From Haemonchus contortus (Eukaryota > Nematoda > Chromadorea > Rhabditida > Trichostrongylidae): DNA of 64,000 bases. Position numbers and translations under genes: made by a program. Under the pieces are notes generated by a model. It was not told where the DNA came from, searched no databases, and saw only the letters and a program-made list of their open reading frames with translations. The stretch lies in assembly GCA_000469685.2 (NCBI GenBank), contig LS997566.1, forward strand, positions 23,830,432 through 23,894,431. The letters run 5' to 3'. Below, piece after piece: positions 46,301 through 56,960 of the stretch (position 1 is the stretch's first letter; every line of letters begins with the position of its first letter).

Positions 46301-49300
46301 CTGGAAACCATTTATCTGACAGTCCCTTGCACATACATATGGTAGTTACTTGGATGTCTTCCCAAGTCTTTTCAGCTTTGTGCTCACATCATCAGCTGCA
46401 CCCACTTGGAACTTCAGGAATTTTGGGTTTGTTGTTGCAGCAACGATCCCTTCGCTCTGAAATAACTCTACCTAGAAAAAGAGGATCTTGCTCCCCTTCT
46501 CTAGGAATGGGCCAAATTACTATGTGGAGCGCATGGATGTCACGTTTTTAGACGCATATGGATCTCGCACGCAGTGATGACACGACGAGTTGCTAAAACG
46601 AGGGTCGTTCCACAATTAGATTCGAATAGCGCAGGCTCGCCAACGACTGCATATGGGTCCGAGACGACCACGGACCACAGAGCGTTGCGATAATTTTCGT
46701 TCAAGTTGCCGAAAAGGACTAACATTGCTATTCAAATGCAACACTAACGATGTTATAGATTTCGAATGCCGGCTGAGTGCAAATTAGGCTCACTGATTCA
46801 GTAACTTCCCTCGAAGGTAATAACGGAAGGTACTATATTCAAGGGAAGGCCTCAAATAATCTCACAGAGCTTTCTCCATGCTAGACCTCATTTTTAATGT
46901 ACTGTGAGCGACAAGCCAATCCACTCCCTTCATAGCGTTTATTATAATCTAGTTCACATAATATACAGAGTTAATGCGATCAAACCTATATGAAAATTCG
47001 ATAATGGTAATACCAAACCAATTTAGGGCTCATTTTAGTAAAAACGGGCCAGGTTATAGCCAACAACGTTGTCGAAATCCCGTTACCTCATGTCTACCAT
47101 GTTTATATGAGCCATTTTACGACATACAGACTATTCAAGGGATGGATGGCAGACTGAACCTATCCCGAACTTCATTGTGGACACCTTGGAACATGCGTTT
47201 GGACCGAAGTCCAGGAGTAAAGGATCGATTGGACGTGATTTCCTGCGCTAGGCTATGAAACAAGCAGAAAAGGTATCTGGGTACCCTTTTGGACACCTTT
47301 TCTCCGCACAAGTGAGAGCCATTGCTGTAAGCACTGAGGTCTGAAACTTCGCAGCAGCTCTCTGACCAGGTTTCTAAGTGTGTACCCACTTTACCCTGCA
47401 TTAGTTTTCGCTCGAGAAATGGATTCTGCTTACAACATTCAATGGCTGCTATCACTTGTACGCAGGTTGTGAGTGAGAGCGACCAGGGAGGGATTGCAGA
47501 ATGAAAAATATTCTGAATGGAGAACAGTAGAAGTGTGCCTGTCAACATGAAAATAGAGGGCTTAGAACGTCGAGGCATTGTAAGCTCTGAACACCATTCA
47601 TTCATACATCCAAAAAAAAATAAAACCTTTTAGCTAAGAAGTCACCTTTAAGGGGATAGAAGCCGTGGCGGTTAACATGTCCTCCACCCAATATTGAAGT
47701 AAATACTAGTGTCACGCAATATTTCTATTCGTCATTCTTTCATTGCTCACAGCGACAGCTGGAAAACCCTTACCAGATCCCATTTTAAAAGAACCCTTCC
47801 TATCACGCGATTGTATGGATTTTGAACGTCAGTGAAAAACGTCTTCCGTTTATAGCCTGGATGACAACCATGAGGGCAAAAGCAGAATATTGGGACATTA
47901 TATTTCGCAGGTTGAAGCGGAAACACGAGTTTGTGCCAATGATCGAGTAGGTGTCCCTTTTCTAATGCGTACACCAGTGTCTAAGCCAGAGCTATGAATT
48001 TCCTCAGCGAATTTTTGAAGCGCTCCAGAACTATATGTACTCATACAAGACCTGGAAGCGTTCAATTGCAAAAATTAGTTACATTATCTAGAGTGATGCT
48101 TGTCTTTTCTCTTGAATATTGGTAAGGATGTTCAGCATTTTGTACCCTGACGTCTTCACCATTGATCTATACACATATTTTCTATCGCAGGTCTCGTGCG
48201 ACCCCTTTAGACTATAAGGAATGACTTGATGGAACTTCTCTTTCTAAGATTTTTACTGGTCGAGGGCAATCAATCCCATCCGTCGATCCCTCAAAAACAT
48301 AGACCCAATAGAACAAGGCCATTCTTATACAGTCATAAAAGCTCGCGCTCTCGTAATTTTCCGAGCTCTCAACCTAGAGATCTTACGGAACATGTGGCCA
48401 AGATTCGTGGCTGAAGTTTGATGCCCATTAGCGATGGAGAACGATGGCATTTTGAGCCTAAACCCCTGGAATAGGATTTATTGGGTCAATTATAGGGGTC
48501 AAATTGTTATAACATATGAACACTTTTACTATTACTCATCTGTGTTACTGGAAATTAGCTGTGAACCTTTCGTAAATATGTAGTCCCTATATCCCTCAGT
48601 GAACAGACGTGACCTACAGACTCGGCTATGCTATTTCCATTGCTATGGACCCTACCTTTCCCTCACAGTGAGCCCTCAATATTTCCATCACCCCACAATT
48701 TAACGTTTCCTAGGCCTCGCCCAGCAACGGACTTAAAGGAGGAGGCGCTGAAGTCATGCGCTGAACGGCAGCTCGAAATTATATCATGTAACGAGAAAGG
48801 AAAACCTAAACAGCGGCTTTCGTAGACGGCTTTTTTCCCGTTATGATATTACTAGTCATTGATATTATGCTGGAGACGGAAACCAATTGTCAAGCTCTAA
48901 TTTCACGGTTATAAACTGCAAAGGCCATGAACAATTTCCGATCAACTCACCATATTGCTTTAAGCTTGTAGCTAGCCGTCCAGTTGATTAGTACATTGTT
49001 CGATATCACAGCTATATACGATACTCCTATGAAGACATCGAAAAGCGACAACAACAGTAGGTAGAGATTATAGGAATTTCTGAAACGAAGAAGTTAGTAA
49101 TTGTGAAGACCAAAGCCTCAAAACCATCAAAAAACAGCTTCCGTTTCCACTTATAACATTAACCCTTTTTCATGGAACAGCAGGATGAACCAAGTCCGGA
49201 TCCAGGTCGGTTTCAGCGCCGCTGGGCTCCAGAACCAGGTCCATCCATCTTTGGCATATTCCCCTTGTTGCATGTTGTCGTTTTTTGGCAATCTGATGGC

Positions 49301-50681
49301 TATGATGACGGCAATTATAATCCGAAAGGACAACAGGGCATACATGCAGCGAGGAAGATAGAAGGTGGCCTATCGACGAATATGTAGTTATCTTTCCATG
49401 ACCGCAAAAAATGCCAGATTGGTTATAAAGGTAAAGTGGACAACGACCTATCCACAAGTTCCAGTCAGCCTCCCCTCGCCTCAGGTTGTGGCAAAACATA
49501 TAAAAATAAATTTGTCACAAATAAGACAATCATTTGGCTGGCTTTGTCTAGTCTGTTCCCTCACAATAAAGATGTCAATTCATGGAAGTATACAGCGGGG
49601 TGCACTTTTGATTTAATTTTGCCGAGTTTGTCTTCTTTCTCTTTTCCACTCAATGGGGGAGCAAACAAATGCCCCTTTCTCGTTAGCACTCTCGTAGGAA
49701 ATTCGAGATCTAATCACCTCTCGACAGCTTAACAAATTAAAGTGTGCCATGGCCAAAAAGCGATGACAACCGCAAGTGCATTCGGCTTACTGTGAACATT
49801 TGCAGTTCCACTCAAAAATGTTGAACCCTCGAATTCGCGGACATGCTTTAAAGCCAAAGCCATCGAAATGTCGGGTTTCCTTCTTTCTCACACACTTTCC
49901 GATGTTACTCTTGGAATTTGGGAACGCATAAACTTATGTCATACAAATACTAAAGAGCGGAACGTGCCCTGAAGCGGGGATTCGTTCCCCGCCGTTCGTT
50001 TTCCCTGAGCTTTCACTAAGATTATCATCTGTGAATGCACAAATAACGAAGAGCAGGCAGAATATTTAGTAGAAAGATTAACGAAAATGGTCTCCAGGAG
50101 GTTGTGCTTCAAATCACTATGGTTTAGAACAAAATTCAAGGTTAGCCGTAGAAATTGCCTATGTTAGGGTCAAGAGATCCCAACCTGTTGTAGTCTCGAC
50201 TCACCACTATCGAACCCACTTGTTATGAGCTCTGATCTCACCGCTGCCAACCTAATTCATCAAGGAACAGCCATGCCTAGACCTAGGTCTCAGGATGAGT
50301 ACATTGGAACAAAAATTATCAAAAAATCACCAATAAGAAGTGCGGTTTTTTGAAAAGGTTTATGGTATAAGGACGGTCTTTTGCTTTCTCTTTAAACTTT
50401 TTACCCCTCAAGTGGTAACCACGGAGTGGATTTCTGGGCAGAAAGAAAGGCTGTGAAGAAAAACTCAAGTTGTACCTGTGCTGTTTGCTGGTAACGAAAA
50501 CGACGAATATGAAGCTGTTGAAACAAATACTGATGATGGAAAGAGCGACACCGAAGACGACAGCAAGAAAGAACCGGGGAACGAGTAGATACTCATCGGT
50601 GGCGTTGCAGGGATTGTTCATCGCATCCTCAGCCAATGTGGTCGAGGTGCTAGTGATGAGCACCGTCGACGAGTTGTCCAT
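40315..50681 (-). CDS. Rhodopsin-family G-protein-coupled receptor (nematode peptide-receptor-like), 8 exons
   Basis: Exons on the minus strand: 50681-50476, 49079-48951, 45583-45497, 45391-45271, 43983-43874, 43771-43706, 40681-40526 and 40465-40315. They sum to 1,026 nt, or 341 residues plus stop, with frame kept throughout. The N-terminus MDNSSTVLITSTS with N-glycosylation sites leads to TM1 (FFLAVVFGVALSIISICFNS), TM2 (YNLYLLLLSLFDVFIGVSYI), TM3 ending AAIERYC (ERY for DRY), TM4 (IAFIAVMAGMISKG), an extracellular loop 2 with one Cys (NPQCIG), TM5 (FTILAPFFILLYLNAGLIY), TM6 (RTLIILVCTYLMSNLLSVII) and TM7 ending SCLRLPIYITCQ. LRLPIY stands where NPxxY is usual, and I see no Cys at the top of TM3. 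The acceptor of the seventh exon is weak, so a short extra loop-3 exon is possible. The ligand is unknown. Introns reach 3.4 kb and hold SINEs and a candidate nested gene. Confidence 0.8.
40885..41140 (-). repeat. tRNA-derived SINE, copy with intact pol III boxes
   Basis: The minus strand starts near 41140 with GGTGGCGTAGTACAAGTGG (A-box-like). About 40 bases on it has GGTTCGACTCC (41102-41092), an exact B box. The family body follows (GGGGTCGGC, GTACATCG). Lies between the last exons of the GPCR gene, in the same orientation. Confidence 0.8.
43395..43500. repeat. AT-rich short tandem duplications
   Basis: ATTGCAATCT...TTTATATTA and ATTTAGTTCT...TATATT are each present twice in tandem. Intergenic to the GPCR exons on the minus strand. 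Confidence 0.7.
45975..46090 (+). repeat. Possible second tRNA-like SINE head
   Basis: GGTAGTGTACAACCAAATGA, then GGACTACCAGGCGCATGATC, then a B-box-like GATCGAATCCTGG, with tRNA-like spacing. It resembles a tRNA-derived SINE start but is degenerate and stands alone. Confidence 0.35.
47135..47578 (-). CDS. Candidate small secreted Cys-containing protein, nested in a GPCR intron
   Basis: 147 residues from ATG 47578. The first 30 residues look like a signal peptide: basic start MPRRSK, hydrophobic MLTGTLLLFSIQNIF, then small residues HSA. Cysteines follow as C, CC, CC, C over the next 70 residues (TTCVQVI, IECCKQN, ESCCEVSD, SHLCGEK). A good acceptor, GGTGTTCAG, ends 9 bases before the ATG, which is the layout of an SL trans-spliced nematode mRNA start. 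After GEK a donor-like AAG|GTGTCC could end the first exon, so the C-terminal 50 residues are uncertain. No family recognised; the Cys order does not fit insulin. It lies on the same strand as the GPCR, inside the intron between the TM2 and TM3 exons. It may be only a chance frame. Confidence 0.35.
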   Translation of the reverse strand: MPRRSKPSIFMLTGTLLLFSIQNIFHSAIPPWSLSLTTCVQVIAAIECCKQNPFLERKLMQGKVGTHLETWSESCCEVSDLSAYSNGSHLCGEKVSKRVPRYLFCLFHSLAQEITSNRSFTPGLRSKRMFQGVHNEVRDRFSLPSIP

Positions 50682-52133
50682 GGCAATTAGCAACGAGGGT
50701 ACGGCGGCTGAATGAAGTGCTGTGAACTATGAAAGAGTTCAATCACAAGTCATTAAAGCGGAAGGCATACATCCCAACTGGGTGTAGTACACTTTACTTA
50801 GAGGCGGAAACGAAGAAACAAAGGACTTTGAGTGCAATCATAGGTTATTCTCGTGGATCCAGCAAAAATGCGAGTAAAAAGACAGCAATTTCAAGACAAC
50901 AGACGCAAAATCATAAATGAGAGAACATCGAGACCACCTCTTCGTGATAATTATGGCTATCACAAACGCTGAATGGTCGTGAGATAAAGTTCTTTTATTC
51001 GCCCTCCGAGCTGTAGTCACACATTAAAATTCCACGTCAAAATTATAGGAGTCTTACCTTCAGGGTACGACCCTATTTAGCTGTGAAAAAAAAGCCCCAA
51101 AGGGACCCTTTTGAATTGAAATTTGATTAAGTTGCCATCAATTTCTCGAAGATGGTTCAGAGAATGAAGGTCTTCAAATGACGTCTACTAGGAAATCGCT
51201 TGAGTGCAAATGAATGATGAAGAGCTCCTCAAACAGGGCACATTGCTTATATCTTTTGTTAGTTGGGGAAAAGAGAAGAACATAGCTAAAAGAGAAACCA
51301 GGTGATGAATGATACATGACGTTTCCAGGGCGAAGGTTGCTAGAAGAAACGTACATGATTAAGCGCTTCCCCTCGAGGTCCACCCCTAAACGGACGCGTT
51401 GATGTAGCAACGATCTTGAGTAAAGTGCGAGGAGTAATAAGGGTATGACACGGTATTGCGCGTTCAGACAAGTTCTTACCTGCTCCCAACAACTCATATA
51501 CTGTTGTGAACGCAGGTGGCCGCAAGTGAAATGTGTGGACTGCAACAGTTTGCAAGTAAAAACAGGTAATATCGACGGATACGAGTTGGTGAGGACCGGC
51601 GAAAACTTGACAAAACGCTCAGCAGAAACTCGTCCACTCGCGGAGAATTCCATTGGAACATTTTTTGGTACCATTGGATGGCCTAACATCTTCTTTTATT
51701 TTTGTCCGCCAACAATAAGCCTTTGAAGGATATACTAAGTGAAAGTACTTCGGAGAGGCAGGGGATAAATGAGTTGAGAGAATAAACAAAGAGCAATGAC
51801 TATGAAGAAAGAGCGACGAACCACCTTCTCCGACTTGACTTGCCCTTATTAGATTGAATACTCAGTCAGGTGGTGATAGAATAAAGATCTAAAAATAAAG
51901 ATTTTTACAATAATCAGTTCTATTTGTTGAGGGGAGGGAGGTTAATACATTCGTTTACATTCACTATAAAGAAGTTCAAATGCTTCTTGGTCAATACAAT
52001 AACTGAAGACTGTCAAGCGTCTGTAAGCAGTCAGCTGTAAAGTGTCAGTGTTTTCCTGTTCTTAAACCTCTTGGCACCAAGCCACTGATTTTGGAAGTCC
52101 TGGGCACCAAAGCTAACCCTCTCCGAAATTTGA
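50682..52133. other. Upstream region of the GPCR gene; no other gene supported
   Basis: Holds the presumed promoter and any 5' exon of the GPCR. The frame 51174-51689 (minus, 171 residues) and its plus-strand partner have no recognisable domain. No TATA or SL acceptor stands out. Confidence 0.4.
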
Positions 52134-52416
52134 TCCCTGACCATAACGGTGGAAGCGACAAAAGTTGGCAAGCCCTTTCCTAACAATCGTTTAAAATATT
52201 CAGGGTTGAATGCTACTACTACTGGACCTTATGTATGCTTGCTTAGGCAACATGGTCAACTCACTGATGAAAGGAAACGGCTTCATTCCTATATCCTTAA
52301 TGATAATTTTTGTTAAGAATTCAGAATCGTGATACTGGTGTTAGGATACTGGTGTGCCTACAGAAATCCGAGCCGATAGAGCGAACTTTTGTTGCCTCCA
52401 CCGTTATGGTCAGGGA
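52134..52416. mobile_element. MITE-like element with 36-bp terminal inverted repeats
   Basis: TCCCTGACCATAACGGTGGA continues with AGCGACAAAAGTTGGC at the left end. The right end, 52381-52416, is its reverse complement with about three mismatches. The span is 283 bp and non-coding. No clear target duplication is seen at these borders, so the true ends may lie a little outside. Confidence 0.65.
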
Positions 52417-53629
52417 GCCCAAAGAGCGACCTTGTCAGAAGGAATTTCCTTCTACGTACTACTTTATCTTAGGAATTTTCCACTACCCTAGGGAGTCACC
52501 GAATTCAAAAGCATAACGGAGGCGCTTTTGATGTCACCGTGGAGATCGTGGCCGAGAGTCGCAATTGTACGCGCGTAAAATCCTCGAGGCAGTTTGGATA
52601 TAAAGCAAATCGCAGGGAAGAATGTCTCGCAAACAAGCCGGAGCTACGCCTTATAAAATTTTGCCTTCCCGCAGAGACTTTGAATGAAGACGTGCCCGAG
52701 CTGACACTAGTTGGTCGGTACCATCGGTTGCTGGGTGGTTTCGAAGAATCCTCGAAGCTAGGGTGAGGGGTTCTTCTTTCAATCATGCGTGCCTCTGCGG
52801 GTCTCAAACTCTAGTGGGTTAGTGAAGGGGTTTGATCGGATAGTCACTGATCATTACGAGGCGACTCCACCGAAACGTCAGCCTAATAAAGCCTCTATAC
52901 AAAGTGAAGAGTTCAAGAAAACAACAAACATAGTCTTACTCAAACCTGTTCAAGAATCGGCATTAAGTGACTGAGGAAATGATGGCAGGGTGTCGATGAG
53001 AATGATGTCAGCTTAGTTAGAAATCATTGCACTGCGTGTGTGAGGAAGCGATTGAAGCGAATTTCCACAAGTACATTCGTACTAGTACAAAAGAGCTGTG
53101 GTTTGTTCTATCCACACAAGCATGCTTAAATGAGGCAATCATTCTCTGGAGTGCAGAATCAGAAAAAAAGATAGATGGGACCAAATAAACCTGTGTTACA
53201 GCATGCGCTACAAATTGAATATTACTCAGGGAGGAGAGGCCACTGAGGTCATAAATTATTATTGTTTCAAACACACGTTCGAAAGTATGTTCTTACAGCA
53301 TAATTTGCTGGAATGAAAAGATAAACATTTGGTGCACAAGAGATTAACTGAATGCGAGACCATTTTTTATGTATAACATATTTGTTGTAATTGAGCAGTC
53401 TCAGTTCACTTCTTTTAGTTGGAACATTCTATCAAAGTATCAGATGCTTGATTTTCGTACTGCAGCAAATCTTCCTTGCCCATTACAATGAATAAAAGCC
53501 ATCCATAACGTTTTCCTATGTTATTTTAAGAACCTTTCTTCATGAGGATATCTAGTTTCGCTTATATTGGATTACTCACGAAATGAACGTTCATATGCTA
53601 TACTGGAGCACCATAACCGAAAATGACAC

Positions 53630-53735
53630 CACCGAAGGTGCTGGTCCCGAGATGAACGGGACCAGCACCTTCTATCCTCCCAGAGAAGTCTAGTACCGAT
53701 TGGCCTACCCCGGAGGAATGCCCATCAAAAAGAAG
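53630..53735 (-). repeat. Rearranged SINE piece with perfect 15-bp hairpin
   Basis: GAAGGTGCTGGTCCC (53634-53648) and its exact reverse complement (53658-53672) flank a 9-base loop. The sequence then continues into SINE-family text (TCCTCCCAGAGAAGTCTAGT, ACCCCGGAGGAATG). Confidence 0.7.
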
Positions 53736-53794
53736 TAGAGAAAAAGCGTTGTCCGAATGATTCTCCGGTATGAAATTCATCGGATTACTATGGG

Positions 53795-54045
53795 TCAAAG
53801 GAACAGGAAAAAATCCTAGGAGGAAGCTTTGGGATGTTCATCAGTCCCGTCAGGAGAATGCGCCTACGCATTCGAACTCCATTCAGAACCGTCGTAGCAT
53901 ATTGAATGACTATAGGGACTACAAAATAACTTGCGGTGGCCAGCCAATGTACAAGTCAGTGCTTTCATCCTCCCAGAAAAGTCTGATCCCAAATGGTCGA
54001 CCCCGGAGGAAAGGAAGGCTTGGCCGGCCTAGGTGGATACGACGG
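53795..54045 (-). repeat. tRNA-derived SINE family, copy without the pol III head
   Basis: Carries the core (CATTCAGAACCGTCGTAGC, GGTGGCCAGCCAATGTAC, CGACCCCGGAGGAA, GGCCTAGGTGGAT) but stops before the B box. Confidence 0.75.
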
Positions 54046-54118
54046 AGCATGTAAAAAGTAAAGGAAACTTTGTAACAGTAACTTTTGCCCTCTCTGCATT
54101 TCCTCTATAGGTTGAAAA

Positions 54119-54569
54119 GGTGCTTGATCGACTTGTTTCTTGGATTGCTTTTGTCTTTCCAGGCTCCAAGAAGGCGAAAGCGCCGAAATGCAAGCCGGAT
54201 GAGTTGTTGTTGAAGTCTCGGTTGCACAACACAGGAAGTAAAAGTCGCAACTGGAAGGAACAAGCAAATGCTTTAGAAGTCATTAGGACGGCTGAACAAG
54301 CTGTTTCTCCTCTATGTATGAGACCATTATACGTCTATTTTCTGAAATCCAGCCTGGAGTTCAGCGCTTACTTCCTCGAGGTAGTGTCTAAGTGCTACTG
54401 TCGATAAACCTCGGCATTCTCCTTTCAGTTTTTTAGGTTTACTTTTTCAAGCTGTAGAACCGAGGAAGCAACAAACTTTATTAGACCAACGTTTCGGTGC
54501 CTTTACCTTCCTCAGAGCCTGGAAAGACAAAAGCATTTGAGAAACCATTCGATCAAGCACTATTCAATC
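54119..54569. repeat. Inverted repeat of about 80-bp arms with hammerhead-like cores
   Basis: The left arm (about 54119-54202, +) and right arm (about 54482-54569, read on -) share GTGCTTGATCGA, GCTTTTGTCTTTCCAGGCT and GCxCCGAAA. Each arm contains a fold resembling a hammerhead ribozyme: CTGAGGA then GGT...ACC then GAAACGTT on the minus arm, and a GGCGAAAGCGCC stem followed by GAAATGCAAGCC on the plus arm. In both, AGGCT upstream can pair with AGCC or GGTC downstream. The plus-arm core has lost the CTGA. Such motifs occur in Penelope-like elements and retrozymes. The arms enclose about 280 bp with no coding domain I know. Confidence 0.45.
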
Positions 54570-56892
54570 TTAAGGGAAAGTTAAGGAGGCGTGGACTAGG
54601 AAGTTTAAAGTTGTTAATTAACCTTTGGTAAAATCGATCTCCGGTCACCCTAAGCTGGTATGGCTGCGGTTTATATAGGATGAGCCTCAGGTCAACTTGC
54701 CAGGGACCTACAAAGGGCTGATCACGAAGATTGCTTGTTTTTCTTTTCGTTGCACTACGACACCAAACTTGAACAGCCTTCTCAATAAAGGCAAATGCGA
54801 AAGAAGAAGCCGTCGGGAGCGCCATATTCTAAAGACATCTAGGAGCCCTGGCAGATCGATTCACTTAGATAAAGAAATGTGAAGTTGACGAGTTCAAAAT
54901 AGTTCAAAGTACAAGCTGAGAATCTCTTTCACTTCCACGTCCGTTTTTGGACCCTTCATGAGCGTAGGGTGGTATATGAATGTGTTCGAGAGGATATGAT
55001 GAAGGAATTTGCGACAAGCTGTCAGTTGCTGAAGCCAGCGATCATGAAGGGGAAATGAGCGAACGACATGGATGTGTAAGCGCTTGATATGAGGTTGGGT
55101 TTATGGTAATACGCGAAAGTCCATAGAGATGAAAAGGTATTGTATAGCCGAAAGTAAAATTGAGCATTATTTCAATTCGAGGCAGTTACTGATGATTGTC
55201 CCGTGGCTGATTCTGACATGTCGACGGATATTGACTCTTGGTGAACGGGAAATTTCAATGGAATGGAAAGACACCAAAAAAATGAAAATTTTCAGCGTTT
55301 AGAGGCAAGATAGTACGTTGTTTGAACTCCCAGTCCCAGAGTTCTATTTTTAAAGAAGCTAAAATTAAACAAATTCGTCTAATGAACTACATGAGGTTCT
55401 GTCTGAGGATGAGGTTCTGTCTGAGGAACGACATCAGCCTTCATTAGTCCTCTTCTCTACAACTTCTTCAATAGAATAGAGAAAGGACCCTCATCAAGGA
55501 AGTAGGCCATTCCAAGTAATCAGCGGCATGCTTCTGGTGAGCTCTTTGTGCAAAACAAAACTGAAGTGAAACAAAAACAGCATAAGTGTGTAAATAAAAG
55601 GGGCTGAAACGCATGAATGAATAGGACTCTCAAATGGTTGTTTGAAAAGGGTGACAAACGCGACTGATTGGAAAGCCGTAGAGGAAGTAGCGGAGAAGCG
55701 CAACAAGAGAACCCAATACCCGCTCGATAGGAGGGGTAGGCATGGGTGCGATGACGATATTTTGTGCCTGGTAGGGAAAAGTAAAGGTTAGAACATTGTT
55801 TTAAACCCCAGTCCCAAAGTGCTGCTAGAAAGGGTTCAGTGACCGATTTGTACGAGATGTCCTCCGTTGGCACTGCTCTTTTCATCAGCCGGCAGGTGGC
55901 TGGCTGTATGGACTTTAGAGACTACTTCTTGACATTTTGGCATGTCTGCTAACAGGTTGTCTCTTAATTTCTGATTCAGGAGGACCGGATTGAAGCAAAT
56001 GGTGGGTTTGAGATTAAGGAAAAGAAGTCTCACGGGAATCACTCTATACTACAAATTTTCATGGGCTACTGATCGTAGGACTAAAGAAAGGTTCCATGAC
56101 ATCATGCTGTTGATACCTGGGTTTGTAAAGAGATCGAATGACGATTGGTGAGTTACACTTGCTACGGGTGGCAGCAGAATGACACGAAACGCCTCCTCGC
56201 CTCGGCCCAGCCGTCAAAAATGAGCTGTGCGACCTGCTCGAGAGCAAGACTTCCCGGGTGTCATTCACTGCAAAAGCTGTAAAACTGATTTTATTATTTT
56301 CCGTCTTGCAGAGAAACAACCTTATCTTGCCTGGGAAGTGATTTTTGGATGAGGGCCAGCAGTATTGCTCTCTTTTTCATTTACAGAATGAGATGAACGA
56401 GCGTGAGAGGAAATGATGTGAAAAACGTGAGATTATTGTTTCGGGGAATAGGAGGTTTATGGCCAAAGAAAGGTGGATGGCTAGGGGCTGTTTGAAGCAC
56501 ACCGGCTGGCAACTCATCGCACATTCACCATAGTATCACACACTGTTATTTGGGTGTAAAATCCAGCCTCGTGCTACGAAAGTGCTACAGTTGCGAGGAA
56601 AATAGAAATCATCGATGACCTTCTGCAGACTATCGAAAGGCCTCTTGAAAGATGTGGTCCAACTTGACATCACTTGAGCTTTTGGTTCGATGCAGCCTTG
56701 GATATGCTGTGAGCCTTTAAGGTCGGCCCGATTGTTTGGGTGTTGGCACATCCCTTTGTCCTAGTTATTCTTATTCTATCTCAGGTATTACCTTACAGAA
56801 GTTGATATGATGTTAGTGTGCATACTCCGAGAATTCATCCATTTTTCTTAGGTATTTTCTCGGAAGCCACAGCTAAGATGTTACAGTCTTTA
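54570..56892. other. Repeat-derived text; no gene recognised
   Basis: The minus frames at 54553-54825, 55520-55885 and 55836-56042 look like remnants of one repeat family adjoining the inverted repeat, but I cannot name a domain. At 55400-55435 an 18-base word (GATGAGGTTCTGTCTGAG) is tandemly duplicated. Confidence 0.35.
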
Positions 56893-56960
56893 TTAGGCTA
56901 AGGTTTCGACCAGTTGCCTTCCACAAAGCCTGGAAGCCGAAAACATTTGATTCATCCTGA
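56893..56960 (-). repeat. Third copy of the hammerhead-like repeat arm
   Basis: The minus strand carries CTTCCAGGCTTTGTGGAAGG, then GGTCGAAACCTTAGCC, followed by TAATAAAG. The layout is the same as at 54482-54569, with AGGCT / AGCC able to pair; the core is degenerate. Confidence 0.45.

Noticed and set aside
51174..51689. Minus-strand 171-residue frame upstream of the GPCR
   Set aside because: No domain, no signal peptide and no splice signals; likely chance.
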